Positions 19,688 through 29,557 of a DNA stretch of 64,000 bases are shown one piece after another. Origin of the DNA: JADJWR01 sp964509545 (GTDB taxonomy: Bacteria; Pseudomonadota; Gammaproteobacteria; Burkholderiales; Burkholderiaceae_F); contig CAZDXQ010000015.1 of the NCBI GenBank assembly GCA_964509545.1, positions 7,729 to 71,728 of the forward strand. Direction: 5' to 3'. Below the pieces are notes generated by a model. It worked only from the letters and a program-made list of their open reading frames with translations. It was not told the origin of the DNA and did not search any database. Position 1 is the first letter of the stretch. Each line of letters opens with the position of its first letter. The translations under genes were made by a program, and so were the position numbers.

Positions 19688-19849
19688 ATGACGTTGTTCG
19701 AATGGCTGGCGCAGGTCTGCCGTGAACTCGGCTGGGGCGTGATGCGGGCGCACGACCTGCTCGACGACACGCGCTGGTCGGACATGTACGAGCAGGGCCT
19801 GACACCGGCGCAGGCGGCGGCGAAGGCGCGCAGCGACGGAATCGCCTAG
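19688..19849 (+). CDS. Small protein of unknown function
   Basis: A 53-residue predicted protein with amphipathic helices (MTLFEWLAQVCRELGWGVM and TPAQAAAKARSDGIA). A G-rich stretch (GCGGGGGTC) precedes the ATG. Composition is protein-like, but no family is recognised. Confidence 0.5.
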   Translation: MTLFEWLAQVCRELGWGVMRAHDLLDDTRWSDMYEQGLTPAQAAAKARSDGIA

Positions 19850-20010
19850 CAGTCTGCGCGGCAGAACGGATCGAAGCGAAACGGGTGGGGCGAGAGACCA
19901 ATTCGTCCCGATTTCGAGGCCGCGCACTGACTCGTACGCAACGATAAACCGGAGCGAAGTGGGAATCGCCGCCGCCCGTTGCAGCCGATGCGCGTCTGCC
20001 GCGCAGACGC

Positions 20011-21381
20011 CTAGCCAGTTCCGGCGCACGAAGCGGGTGGACGCAGGCAGGTCGCGGGCAGTGTGACGCGGAACTCCGAACCGCCGCCGTCGCGCGGCAG
20101 GCACTTTGCATCGCCGCCGTGCCGGTGCGCGATGCGCGCCACGAGCGCCAGCCCGAGACCGACGCCGCCGGAGGTCTCGGAAGCGCCGCGGGCGCGATAA
20201 AAAGGCTCGAAGATGCGGCTACGCTCCTGCGGCGCCACGCCGGGGCCGCGGTCAGCCACCGTCAATACGATGTCCGGACCGTGCACACCGAGCGCGACGT
20301 CGATCGGCGCGCCCGCGGCGTAACGGCGCGCGTTGTCGAGCAGGTTGCGCAGCAGCCGGCGCAGCAGCCTGGCATCGCCGGCGATCGTCACCGGCGCGGC
20401 CGCGAGCGTGGCGCCGTCGCGGGCGCACTCCTCGGCGACGAGCGCCGTCAGATCGAAAGTCTCGGCTTGGTGCGGCGGCACGGCGTCGGCGCCCTGCGCA
20501 TCGAGACGGCTGGCGAGCAGGATCTCGTCGATCAGTTCGTCGAGTTCGGCGATGTCGCGACGCGCCTCGTCCTTCAACGCCTGCTGCTGCGCGGTATCGG
20601 TCCTGGCGTCGAGCATCTCCAGCGCCAGCCTGACCCGCGTCAGCGGCGAGCGCAGTTCGTGCGAGGCATTGGCCAGCAGCGAACGCTGCGCGACGACCAG
20701 CTGTTCGATGCGGGCTGCCGCCGTGTTGAAGCTGGCGGCGAGTTGCGCCACCTCGTCGCGTCCCTCGACCGTCACGCGCGCACGCAGGTCGCCGCGGCCA
20801 AGCTCCTCGACGCCGCGCTGCAGCCGCTCCAGCCGGCGGGTCAGCCGGCGCACCACCGGATACGCACCGAGCGCCGTGCCCAATGCAAGCAACGCAAACC
20901 ACGCCGCCGCGCCCAGCGGCGGCCGACGCAGGCGCAGGTCGCGCCCGACCACGAGCCAGCGGCCGTCATCGAGCCGTAGCGCGAAGACCTGCAGCCTGTC
21001 GGCATGCCTCTCAGCTGCGGGCGGCGGGTCGCCCGGCTCCTCCAAGGCCTGGCGCGTCAACCAGTGGCTGTCGGCAAAGCGCCGGCGCGGCGGCGGAAGC
21101 CATCGGCCCGCATGCGCCAGCCGGCGTCGGTCGGCATCGAACAGCGCCAGCGCGTCGCCCGGTCCGCGCCATCGCTCGAGCGCCGCCTGCTGCTCGGCCA
21201 GCGCTGCATCGGCCGCCGGCAGCGCCGCCGCGATGGTCTGCGCCAGCGCGTCGGCCGGCGGGCCCAGCCGCTGCGGATCAAGGGCCAAACGCAGGATGAC
21301 GAACGAGACGACGCTGACCAGCACGACAGCAGCAAGCACCGCCACCCATATCCGCCACCACAGGTGGTGCCACGGTCGCAT
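20011..21381 (-). CDS. Sensor histidine kinase, CpxA-like
   Basis: A 456-residue kinase. TM1 is at about 8-33, a periplasmic loop of about 120 residues follows, then TM2 at about 157-175, HAMP, a dimerisation domain with phospho-accepting His241 (ANASHELRSPLTR), and a catalytic domain with N box NLLDNARRY, G1 DRGPGVAP and G2 GGVGLGLALV. It is the last gene of a leftward set after the response regulator (2-bp gap). Context with the Spy/CpxP-like gene suggests envelope-stress sensing. Confidence 0.92.
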   Translation of the reverse strand: MRPWHHLWWRIWVAVLAAVVLVSVVSFVILRLALDPQRLGPPADALAQTIAAALPAADAALAEQQAALERWRGPGDALALFDADRRRLAHAGRWLPPPRRRFADSHWLTRQALEEPGDPPPAAERHADRLQVFALRLDDGRWLVVGRDLRLRRPPLGAAAWFALLALGTALGAYPVVRRLTRRLERLQRGVEELGRGDLRARVTVEGRDEVAQLAASFNTAAARIEQLVVAQRSLLANASHELRSPLTRVRLALEMLDARTDTAQQQALKDEARRDIAELDELIDEILLASRLDAQGADAVPPHQAETFDLTALVAEECARDGATLAAAPVTIAGDARLLRRLLRNLLDNARRYAAGAPIDVALGVHGPDIVLTVADRGPGVAPQERSRIFEPFYRARGASETSGGVGLGLALVARIAHRHGGDAKCLPRDGGGSEFRVTLPATCLRPPASCAGTG

Positions 21382-21383
21382 GT

Positions 21384-22076
<693 letters not shown>

Positions 22077-22190
22077 GACGGCGATTGTGAACGCTGTCCC
22101 GACAGGTCGGCCGGGGCGCAGCAGTGCAGCGGCCGATGCAGCGCGGGGGGATTCGCGCCGCACCGGCCGCCCGGGGGAGGCAAACGAAGT

Positions 22191-22706
22191 TCAGCCGGGG
22201 CCGCGGCGGTGCAACCTCTTCTCGGCCAGCTTGGCCCGCTGCTCCGGCGTCAGCACCTCGGCCGCATCGGCCATCGCGGTGAGCATGCGGCGCGACACCG
22301 TTTCATGCAGCTGCATCTGCTGCACACGCAGCGTCTCGAGCTGGGCGCGGTCGATGGTCGGTGCGGCGAGCAGCTGCATCGACTTGCGGCGCAGCTCGCG
22401 GCCCTGGCCGCGCAGCGACGACAGGTCGTTGGCTGCTGCCTTCATGATCGCGGTGATGCGGCTCTTCTGTTCCGCCGTCGCGTCGGTGTCGGCCAGGCGG
22501 AAAGCGATCATCGCCTCCATGCGCCTTTCCATCGCCGCCGGGTCCATCTGTTCCCAGCCGCCGTGGCGATGTCCGAAACCGGGGCCAAAGGCCTGCGCGT
22601 GACCGTGCCAGGCCAGGCCGGCGCCGATCAGCGCAACGGTGGCGGCGGAAAGCGCGGCGAAGGTCCAGCGGCGCGACGAGCTCGTCGATGTCGAAGTGTC
22701 TTTCAT
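22191..22706 (-). CDS. Spy/CpxP-like periplasmic protein (LTxxQ motif)
   Basis: A 171-residue protein. An N-terminal signal/TM segment (about residues 14-39) precedes an all-helical domain with LADTDATAEQKSRI and a C-terminal LTPEQRAKL motif. It is rich in Met, Gln and Arg and similar in plan to CpxP, Spy and CnrX-type proteins, which inhibit the sensor kinase or act as chaperones. First gene of the leftward set with the response regulator and kinase. A Cpx-type box lies upstream. Confidence 0.87.
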   Translation of the reverse strand: MKDTSTSTSSSRRWTFAALSAATVALIGAGLAWHGHAQAFGPGFGHRHGGWEQMDPAAMERRMEAMIAFRLADTDATAEQKSRITAIMKAAANDLSSLRGQGRELRRKSMQLLAAPTIDRAQLETLRVQQMQLHETVSRRMLTAMADAAEVLTPEQRAKLAEKRLHRRGPG

Positions 22707-22811
22707 CTGCGGTTCTCCTGCGAACGTGAGGGTTGGCGGCGGCGGCTGCCGCGCCGTATCCCCGATGAAGCGCAGTGTGAATGGCGCGCGTTGCCGCCGG
22801 ATGTACGAGAT

Positions 22812-22826
22812 GTAAAGGTGTGTAAA
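22812..22826. promoter_or_regulatory. Candidate CpxR box upstream of the spy/cpxP-like gene
   Basis: An exact GTAAA-N5-GTAAA direct repeat, the established CpxR consensus of enterobacteria, centred about 110 bases before the ATG at 22706. On the coding strand it reads TTTAC-N5-TTTAC. Placement in front of a spy-regulator-kinase set suggests autoregulation. Confidence 0.6.
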
Positions 22827-22863
22827 CGGCGGCGTGTGACGCCCTGCGGCCGGCGCCGGCGCG

Positions 22864-23661
22864 TCAGCCCGGACGTGCGGCGAGCAGCCTTCTGGCGCGT
22901 GCCAGCACCGGCGTATCGACCATCTTGCCGTCCACCGCCACCGCCGCGCCGCCGGCGGCCGCGGCGGCATCGACGACGCGCTGCGCCCACTGCAGTTGGG
23001 CCGCTGAAGGGCTGAAGGCGGCGTTGACAATCGCCACCTGCTTCGGATGGATGCACAGCTTGGCGCCGAAGCCGAGCGAGCGCGCGCGCCGGGCCTCGGC
23101 TTCGATGCGCGCGGCATCGTCAAGCGCCGTGGTCACGCCGTCGACGGGCGCCGGCAGGTTAGCCACGCGCGAGGCGAGCACCAGTTGCGAGCGGAAGGCG
23201 AGCAATGCCAGGTCGTCGTCGGCGATGTCCAGATCGAGCTGGAAGTCGATCGAGCCAAACACCAGCCGCGCCACGCCCCGCGCCTGCGCAATCGCTTCCA
23301 CGTTGGCCATGCCGGCCGCCGATTCGACCAGCGCCAGCACCGGCTTGCCGCCGCTGGCCGTGCGCAACTGCACGATCGGCTCGACCGCCGCGGCCTTGGG
23401 CAACATCACTGCGGCGACCCCCGGGTGCGCAGCCAGATGTGCATCGTCGGCGAACCACTCGGTGTCGGCGCCGTTGATTCGCAGCACCACCGGATGCGCG
23501 GCATCGAGCGCAGCGGCGACGGCATCGCGCGCCGCAGCCTTGTTGTCCGGCGCCACCGCATCCTCGAGATCGACGATTATCGCGTCGGCGCCGCTGGCGT
23601 GCGCCTTGGCGATGCGCTCCGGCCGGTCGCCCGGGACGAAGAGGTACGTGCGCGGCGTCAT
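22864..23661 (-). CDS. HpcH/HpaI-type CoA ester lyase (citrate lyase beta family)
   Basis: A 265-residue TIM-barrel lyase with RTYLFVPGDRPERIAKA at the start, IVDLEDAV (acidic metal-site region), VVLRING, KPVLALVESAAG (a metal-binding Glu) and FGSIDFQLDLDI. Members cleave malyl-CoA, citramalyl-CoA or citryl-type esters; the exact substrate cannot be read here. It is the third gene of a leftward set with a CoA-transferase and an acyl-CoA dehydrogenase, suggesting a branched acyl-CoA degradation route. Confidence 0.9.
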   Translation of the reverse strand: MTPRTYLFVPGDRPERIAKAHASGADAIIVDLEDAVAPDNKAAARDAVAAALDAAHPVVLRINGADTEWFADDAHLAAHPGVAAVMLPKAAAVEPIVQLRTASGGKPVLALVESAAGMANVEAIAQARGVARLVFGSIDFQLDLDIADDDLALLAFRSQLVLASRVANLPAPVDGVTTALDDAARIEAEARRARSLGFGAKLCIHPKQVAIVNAAFSPSAAQLQWAQRVVDAAAAAGGAAVAVDGKMVDTPVLARARRLLAARPG

Positions 23662-23710
23662 CTCAGTTGATCCACCGCTCTGCGCGCGACCCGCGACGCA
23701 TGAAACCGGT

Positions 23711-23785
23711 TGTGTCGTTCCCGCGAAAGCGGGAACCCAGCGCCGTTGATGCGTCGGAACTGGATGCCCGCTTTCGCGGGGATGT
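23711..23785. repeat. Dispersed inverted repeat, copy A
   Basis: Two hairpins (GTTCCCGC-GAAA-GCGGGAAC at 23717-23736 and CCCGC-TTTC-GCGGG at 23767-23780) face each other around a short spacer. It lies between two co-directional genes. Related copies are at 46.1, 47.6 and 49.5 kb. Confidence 0.75.
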
Positions 23786-23882
23786 CACGGTGGACGGTTT
23801 CATTTCAGTAGCGCCCGGCCGCCCGAAGCCACTGAGCGCCCCCTCTTGGAACAGCGAGCGCAAGCGAGCGAAGGGGTTCATC

Positions 23883-25148
23883 TCAAACCGCGCCGGCTTC
23901 GTGCAGCCGCGCGATGTCGGCCGCGCCATAACCGAGCTCGGCGAGGATCGTATCGGTGTGGCTGCCGAGCGCCGGAATCGGACCCATCCGGTAGTCGAAC
24001 TGGTCGCTGTCGGCAGGCGGCTTCAACGCCGGAATCGGACCGGCCGGCGAACCCACGTCGACCCAGCGGCCGCGCGCCGCAAGCTGCGGGTGCCGCCAGA
24101 CGTCGGCGATGTTGTTGACCGACGCGTTGCCGATGCCCGCCGCGTCGAGCCGTTTGATGACCTGCGCTGCGGTCAGCGGGCGGAAGATCTCTTCGATCAG
24201 CGCTTTCAGTTCGTCACGGTGATCGCTGCGCCTTGAGTTGGCGTCGAAGCGCGGGTCGGTCGCCACCTCGGGCCGCTGCAGCACGTCGCGGCAGAACGTG
24301 ACCCACTCGCGTTCGTTCTGCAGTCCGAGCAGCACCGTCTTGCCGTCGCCGGTGGCGAGCGGGCCGTAAGGGTAGATGCTCGGGTGCGCGGCGCCGGAAC
24401 GCGGCGCCTGCGGCGCGCCGTCGAAACCGTAGTACAGCGGATTGCCCATCCATTCGCCGAGCGCCTCGAGCATCGACACGTCGAGCCAGCTGCCCTCGCC
24501 CGTCCTGCCGCGGTGGATCAGCGCCGCGAGAATCGAACTGTAGGCGTACATGCCGGCGGCAATGTCGGCCACAGAGATGCCGGCGCGCACGACCTGCTCC
24601 GGAGTGCCGGTGACCGATAGCAGCCCGGCTTCGGCCTGAACCAGCAGGTCGTACGCCTTCTTGTCGCGGTACGGTCCGTTGCTGCCATAGCCGGAAATGT
24701 CGCAGACGATCAGCCGTCGATGCTTCGGCCGCAGCGCCTCGGCGGAAAGCCCGAGCCGCGCCGCCGCGCCGGGGGCGAGGTTCTGCACCAGCACGTCGGC
24801 CTTTGCCAGCAGCCTGTCGAGGATCTGCCGCGCTTCCGGGTGCTTCACGTCGAGCGTCAGGCTCTCCTTCGACCGGTTGATCCAGACGAAGTACGACGCC
24901 TGGCCCCTGACGCGCTGGTCGTACTTGCGCGCGAAGTCGCCCTCGCCCGGCCGCTCGATCTTGATCACGCGCGCGCCGAGGTCGGCCAGTTGCCGGGTGG
25001 CGAACGGTGCGGCCACCGCGTGTTCGAGCGTCAGCACCGTGACGCCGTCGAGTGGGCGAGCACGGACAGGCACGAGTCCCTGCGGACTCGCGTCTGCCTC
25101 GCGAGCCGGCTCGGCCTGCACGCCGGGCCGCGGGTCACCGGCAGCCAT
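23883..25148 (-). CDS. CaiB/BaiF-family CoA-transferase (class III)
   Basis: A 421-residue protein with family features PLDGVTVLTLEHAVAAPFAT, ADLGARVIKIERPGEGD, NRSKESLTLDVK and DISGYGSNGPYRDKKAYDLL (catalytic Asp in the YDLL region). It moves CoA between carboxylic acids. A roughly 30-residue N-terminal extension before RPLDGVT may mean a later true start. Its ATG overlaps the acyl-CoA dehydrogenase stop (TGATG), showing translational coupling. Confidence 0.92.
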   Translation of the reverse strand: MAAGDPRPGVQAEPAREADASPQGLVPVRARPLDGVTVLTLEHAVAAPFATRQLADLGARVIKIERPGEGDFARKYDQRVRGQASYFVWINRSKESLTLDVKHPEARQILDRLLAKADVLVQNLAPGAAARLGLSAEALRPKHRRLIVCDISGYGSNGPYRDKKAYDLLVQAEAGLLSVTGTPEQVVRAGISVADIAAGMYAYSSILAALIHRGRTGEGSWLDVSMLEALGEWMGNPLYYGFDGAPQAPRSGAAHPSIYPYGPLATGDGKTVLLGLQNEREWVTFCRDVLQRPEVATDPRFDANSRRSDHRDELKALIEEIFRPLTAAQVIKRLDAAGIGNASVNNIADVWRHPQLAARGRWVDVGSPAGPIPALKPPADSDQFDYRMGPIPALGSHTDTILAELGYGAADIARLHEAGAV

Positions 25149-26308
25149 CAGAAGCTCCGCGGCAGGCCGAGCACGTGCTCGGCGATGTACGACAGCACGA
25201 GATTGGTCGAGATCGGCGCCACCAGATACAGACGCGTCTCACGGAACTTGCGCTCGACGTCGTACTCGCAGGCGAAGCCGAAACCGCCGTGCGTCTGCAG
25301 GCAGACGTTGGCCGCCTCCCACGAGGCCTTCGCGGCCAGGTGCTTGGCCATGTTGGCCTCGGCGCCGCAGGGCTTGTGCGCGTCGAACAGCTCACAGGCG
25401 CGGAAGCGCATCAGGCTGGCCGCTTCGACCTCCATGTATGCCTCGGCGATCGGGAAGGCCACGCCCTGGTTCTTGCCGATCGGCCGGTCGAAGACGACCC
25501 GCTCCGAGGCGTACTTGGCGGCGCGGTCGATGAACCAGTAGCCATCGCCGATGCATTCGGCGGCGATCAGCGTGCGCTCGGCATTCAATCCGTCGAGGAT
25601 GTACTTGAAGCCCTTGCCTTCCTCGCCGATCAGGTTCTCGGCCGGGATCTCCAGATTGTCGAAGAACAGCTCATTGGTCTCGTGGTTGACCATGTTCGGG
25701 ATTGGCCGCACGGTCATGCCCTTGGCCGTCGCCTGCTTGATGTCGACGATGAAGATCGACATGCCCTCGCTCTTGCGCTTGACCTCCGAAAGCGGCGTGG
25801 TGCGCGCGAGCAGGATCATCAGGTCCGAGTGCTGCACGCGCGAGATCCACACCTTCTGCCCGTTGACGACGTAGCGGTCGCCCTTCTTCACCGCCACCGT
25901 CTTGATGCGCGTCGTGTCGGTGCCGGTGGTCGGCTCGGTCACGCCCATCGACTGCAGGCGCAGTTCGCCGCTGGCGATCTTGGGCAGGTACTTCTGCTTC
26001 TGTGCCTCCGAGCCATGGCGCAGCAGCGTGCCCATGTTGTACATCTGGCCGTGGCAGGCGCCGGAATTGCCGCCGCTGCGGTTGATCTCCTCCATGATCA
26101 CCGACGCTTCGGCCAGGCCCAACCCCGAGCCACCGTAATCGGCCGGGATCAGCGCCGCCAGCCAGCCGGCCTGGGTCAACGCATCGACGAACTCCTCCGG
26201 GTAACCGCGCGCTTCGTCGACCTTGCGGAAATACTCGTCCGGGAACTGCGCGCACAGCGCGCGCACGGCTTCGCGAATGTCTTGATACTCGCCATTGCCG
26301 TCAGTCAT
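25148..26308 (-). CDS. Acyl-CoA dehydrogenase
   Basis: A 386-residue FAD-dependent dehydrogenase with LIPADYGGSGLGLAEASVIMEE, MGVTEPTTGTDTTRIKT (FAD/substrate loop), GYWFIDRAAKYASERVVFDRP-type region (partial), and LQTHGGFGFACEYDVERKFRE, the usual C-terminal signature. First gene of the operon with the CoA-transferase and the HpcH-like lyase. ATG 26308 begins MTDGNGEY. Chain-length preference cannot be deduced. Confidence 0.93.
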   Translation of the reverse strand: MTDGNGEYQDIREAVRALCAQFPDEYFRKVDEARGYPEEFVDALTQAGWLAALIPADYGGSGLGLAEASVIMEEINRSGGNSGACHGQMYNMGTLLRHGSEAQKQKYLPKIASGELRLQSMGVTEPTTGTDTTRIKTVAVKKGDRYVVNGQKVWISRVQHSDLMILLARTTPLSEVKRKSEGMSIFIVDIKQATAKGMTVRPIPNMVNHETNELFFDNLEIPAENLIGEEGKGFKYILDGLNAERTLIAAECIGDGYWFIDRAAKYASERVVFDRPIGKNQGVAFPIAEAYMEVEAASLMRFRACELFDAHKPCGAEANMAKHLAAKASWEAANVCLQTHGGFGFACEYDVERKFRETRLYLVAPISTNLVLSYIAEHVLGLPRSF

Positions 26309-26569
26309 GGCCTTTGCGTCTCCTGCTGCAGGTCCGGGGCACAACGCGAGAGCTTACGCCCGCGAAGCGCGAACGCCCGGCACGCGTAGGCGAGGCGAAT
26401 CGCGCGACGCGACGGCGCCTGCCGACAAGAGACGGGCGCAAGGCGCGAGCCCCTGCGTCCGGCGACCTGTTCCAAGTGCTACGCATTCGTTGCAGGACTG
26501 AAATCCACGTGATACCGGAGGCGCCGACGATTCTCCCCGCTGCAATGTTGCGCAGGAAAGGAGCCCGGG

Positions 26570-27244
26570 ATGCCGTCGATCACCTTGCCGAAAAGCGGGT
26601 CACTCATGCCGCCGTTTCCTGCGCGGCATGTCTTGGAGACCGGAATCGAGCGCGTCAGGCTCGCCGACGGCCGCTTCGTGCTCGTGCGGCCGGTGCTGCC
26701 GCGCGATACGGAATTGCAGCGCGATTTCGTGCGCGCGCTGTCGCCGCTGAGCCGTTACCGGCGGTTCCACGGACCGGTGTCGGAATTGCCGGAAACCATG
26801 TTGCGCTACCTGTGCGAGGTCGACCACTTCTCTCACGTCGCGCTGCTGGCGACGGCCTATGACAGCCACGGCAACGAGGTGCAGGTCGCCGAAGCGCGCT
26901 GGGTGCGGCGCGAGGCGCCCGCCGATTCCTCGATCGCCGATTTCGCCATCGCAGTGCACGACGACTGGCAGGGCATCGGGCTGGGTTCGCGTCTGCTGCG
27001 CATGTTGATCCGCAGCGCCGCCGCAGCCGGCCTGCAGCAGCTTTGTGGCGACGTTCTGGCAGGCAACCCGCCGATGCAGGGCCTGCTGCTGCGGCTGGGC
27101 TGGCAACTGCTGGCCGATGCCGATGACCCCGACGTGTACATCGCGCAGTTCGACCTTGCCCGCATGCGGCAGAACGCCGCCAACGAGCCGCGCGCAGCAG
27201 CCGGCGTCGGAAAGGACAATCGGCCCGTGTCGAACGCCGTTTGA
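26570..27244 (+). CDS. GNAT family N-acetyltransferase
   Basis: A 224-residue protein. The segment RPVLPRDTELQRDFVRALSP resembles the acetyltransferase module of protein acetyltransferases (YfiQ/Pat type), and VHDDWQGIGLGSRLLRMLI is the acetyl-CoA loop. The regulatory or CoA-ligase-like domain of the large Pat proteins is absent. AGGAAAGGAG precedes ATG 26570. Whether it modifies proteins or small molecules is unknown. Confidence 0.87.
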   Translation: MPSITLPKSGSLMPPFPARHVLETGIERVRLADGRFVLVRPVLPRDTELQRDFVRALSPLSRYRRFHGPVSELPETMLRYLCEVDHFSHVALLATAYDSHGNEVQVAEARWVRREAPADSSIADFAIAVHDDWQGIGLGSRLLRMLIRSAAAAGLQQLCGDVLAGNPPMQGLLLRLGWQLLADADDPDVYIAQFDLARMRQNAANEPRAAAGVGKDNRPVSNAV

Positions 27245-27343
27245 CGCTGGCGGCCACTGCACTGACGGGGATCAGCGGCCGGCGCGACCCGGCGCGTAGA
27301 CTTCACGGCATCCAAGCGAACCGCCGGTTGAGGCTCGGCTCCG

Positions 27344-28477
27344 ATGAACGCGCCCGATTCCACGATCTCCCGCCGCTCCAATCTCGATGCCGCCCTGCTC
27401 GGGCGCACTGCGCCGCTGCCGATCTCCTGGTACTTCGACCAAGGCTGGTTCGAGCGCGAGATGCTGCTGCTGTTCGAGAAGGGACCGGGCTACGTCGGCC
27501 ATGAACTGATGGTGCCGAATGTCGGCGACTACGCCACGCTGCCTTGGACCGAACACGGCAAGGTGCTGGTGCGCGGCGAAACGGGCGTGAGCCTGCTGTC
27601 GAACACTTGCCGCCACCGGCAGGGGCTGCTGCTGGAAGGCCGGGGCAACGCGCACAACATCGTCTGCCCGCTGCACCGCTGGACCTACGACCTCGACGGC
27701 AGGCTGCTCGGCGCGCCGGACTTCGACCACACGCCGGAATGTTCGCTGCCAAAGACGCCACTGAAAAACTGGCATGGCCTGCTGTTCGCGGGCGCGCGCG
27801 ACCCGGCGGCCGATCTGGCGGATTTCCCGCTCGCCGCCGACTACGACTTCAGCGGCCACGTGTTCGAGAAGGCCATCGTCGACGAACTGCCGTTTAACTG
27901 GAAGAACTTCCTCGAGATTTTCCTCGAGCTTTATCACGTCGAGGCGGTGCACCCCGGGCTGCAGAAATGGGTCGACGCCGGCAATTACGAATGGGGCTTC
28001 GGCAGCCGCTGGAGCTACCAGATCATGGGCGTGAAGGACGAGCTGCGCAGCCAGACCTCGCCGCACTACACGAAGTACCGCGACGCCGTGCTCGCCTATA
28101 CGGGCGGCAGCCTTCCGAAGTACGGCACCGTGTGGTCGATTCTTTATCCGAACGTGATGATCGAGTGGTATCCGTGCGCGCTGGTCGTCAGCACGCTGAT
28201 CCCGCGCGGGCCCGAGCACACCACCAATATCGTCGAGTTCTACTACCCCGAGGAAGTGCAGGCCTTCGAGCGGCAGATCGTCGACGCGCATCAGGCCGCC
28301 TACGCCGAATCCGCCGCAGAGGATGCAGACGCCTGCACGCGCCTGCAGCGTGGCCGCAAGGCGCTGTGGCTGGCCGGCGAGGACGACACCGGCCCGTTTC
28401 ACTCGCCGCACGAAGACGGCATGATCCACCTGCACGACTGGATCCGCCGCGAGATGGGACAGCGCCGGACCGTGTAG
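27344..28477 (+). CDS. Rieske non-heme iron oxygenase, alpha subunit
   Basis: A 377-residue protein. The Rieske 2Fe-2S site is C-x-H (NTCRHRQG) plus C-x2-H (CPLHRW). The catalytic domain has NWKNFLEIFLELYHVEAVH with the two iron-binding His. It hydroxylates or demethylates an unknown substrate using electrons from a reductase that is not encoded nearby. The plan is closest to the ring-hydroxylating/quaternary-amine monooxygenase group. Stands alone, followed by the convergent DUF1847 gene. Confidence 0.92.
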   Translation: MNAPDSTISRRSNLDAALLGRTAPLPISWYFDQGWFEREMLLLFEKGPGYVGHELMVPNVGDYATLPWTEHGKVLVRGETGVSLLSNTCRHRQGLLLEGRGNAHNIVCPLHRWTYDLDGRLLGAPDFDHTPECSLPKTPLKNWHGLLFAGARDPAADLADFPLAADYDFSGHVFEKAIVDELPFNWKNFLEIFLELYHVEAVHPGLQKWVDAGNYEWGFGSRWSYQIMGVKDELRSQTSPHYTKYRDAVLAYTGGSLPKYGTVWSILYPNVMIEWYPCALVVSTLIPRGPEHTTNIVEFYYPEEVQAFERQIVDAHQAAYAESAAEDADACTRLQRGRKALWLAGEDDTGPFHSPHEDGMIHLHDWIRREMGQRRTV

Positions 28478-28538
28478 CGGGCGACGGAGCGCACTGCGGG
28501 CGGGCCGGGCGCGCGGGCCGCGCGGCGCGGACAGTTTC

Positions 28539-29240
28539 TCAGTTGCGCTGCCGGCCTTCGACCGGCTTGGTCGGCAGCTTGGCTGGCCTGTCCGGACCCC
28601 AGACGCGGCTGTAGTAGGTGTCGGCCAGATGCAGGGCGCCGATCGGGTTGTGCGCCAGCACGCGATCCTTGGTCACCAGGGTGGTCACCAGCCCTTTCGA
28701 TTGGCGGATGAACAGGCTGTCGTGGCCGACGCACAGCCCCATGATGACGTTCAGTTCGCAACCGGCACGGTTCAGCAGTTCGGCCTGCGACAGCGGGTTG
28801 CAGATTGGCTCGAACGTCCCCGGCCGGATCTTCTCGTCGTCCTCAAGGCCGATCTCCTCCTTCGGCACGCCGCCGTTCTTGCATGCGACCGACGCCACTT
28901 CGAAGCCGTGGCTTTCGAGGATCGCGCTGAGCACCCGCGACAGGTCGACGAAGCTGATGCAGGTGGCGATGCCGACGCGCCTGAACCCCATGCGCTTGGC
29001 GAACTGGCAGATCTCCTCGACGCGCGACCACTTGCAGTAGCCCTCGCTCTCGACCACGGCCGAGACCTGTGCCACGCGCTCGACGAACGGGTCGGCGTGG
29101 TAAGCGTCGGCGCCGACGATGCCTTCGGTGTCGACCCTGGACGGGCAATAGCCGGGGCCGCGTTCGCCGCCCTCGCCCTGCCGGCACGCCCGCACGGTGC
29201 TCGGGCAATAGGCGCAGCTCACGGTTTCGTAAGTGGTCAT
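28539..29240 (-). CDS. DUF1847 family Cys-rich protein
   Basis: A 233-residue protein with an N-terminal Cys cluster (SCAYC, ACRQGE, GYCPSR), then conserved-looking GYCKWSRVEEICQFAKRMG, GIATCISFVD, VACKNGGVPKEEIGL, ICNPLSQAELLN and NVIMGLCVGHDSLF. The many conserved Cys suggest a metal or iron-sulfur site. Family function is not established. ATG 29240 begins MTTYETVSC. Confidence 0.85.
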   Translation of the reverse strand: MTTYETVSCAYCPSTVRACRQGEGGERGPGYCPSRVDTEGIVGADAYHADPFVERVAQVSAVVESEGYCKWSRVEEICQFAKRMGFRRVGIATCISFVDLSRVLSAILESHGFEVASVACKNGGVPKEEIGLEDDEKIRPGTFEPICNPLSQAELLNRAGCELNVIMGLCVGHDSLFIRQSKGLVTTLVTKDRVLAHNPIGALHLADTYYSRVWGPDRPAKLPTKPVEGRQRN

Positions 29241-29557
29241 GGTCGGCGTCGGATGTCGCGATCGAGGCACGCTACCGCGTTGCGCCGAGGCGCGATTCGG
29301 CTTTGCGCAACTCCAGGCGAGATTCCTGTCCGGCGCCGGCATAGGCCGTGGCCGCCCGGGGCGCCGCGCATCCCGGGACAGCGCCGCAGTCGCCGCGGCC
29401 GCCGGCGCCCGCGTGCGCATCGCAGGCCCGATCGCAGGCCGGCCGCCCGCCGGGGTCATCCGCATGCCATACGTACTAGGCAGAACAGACACTTGCTGCT
29501 GCTGGCGCGCGGATACTATTTAGGCGTCCTTTGAAAGGAGGCCACGGGACTACAGCC
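29241..29557. other. Divergent intergenic region, possible promoter
   Basis: A 317-base gap between two divergent genes. TTGCTG near 29492 and TACTAT near 29513 could serve as a weak promoter for the rightward gene (short 15-bp spacer), followed by AGGAGG at about 29537. No gene or repeat was seen. Confidence 0.35.
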
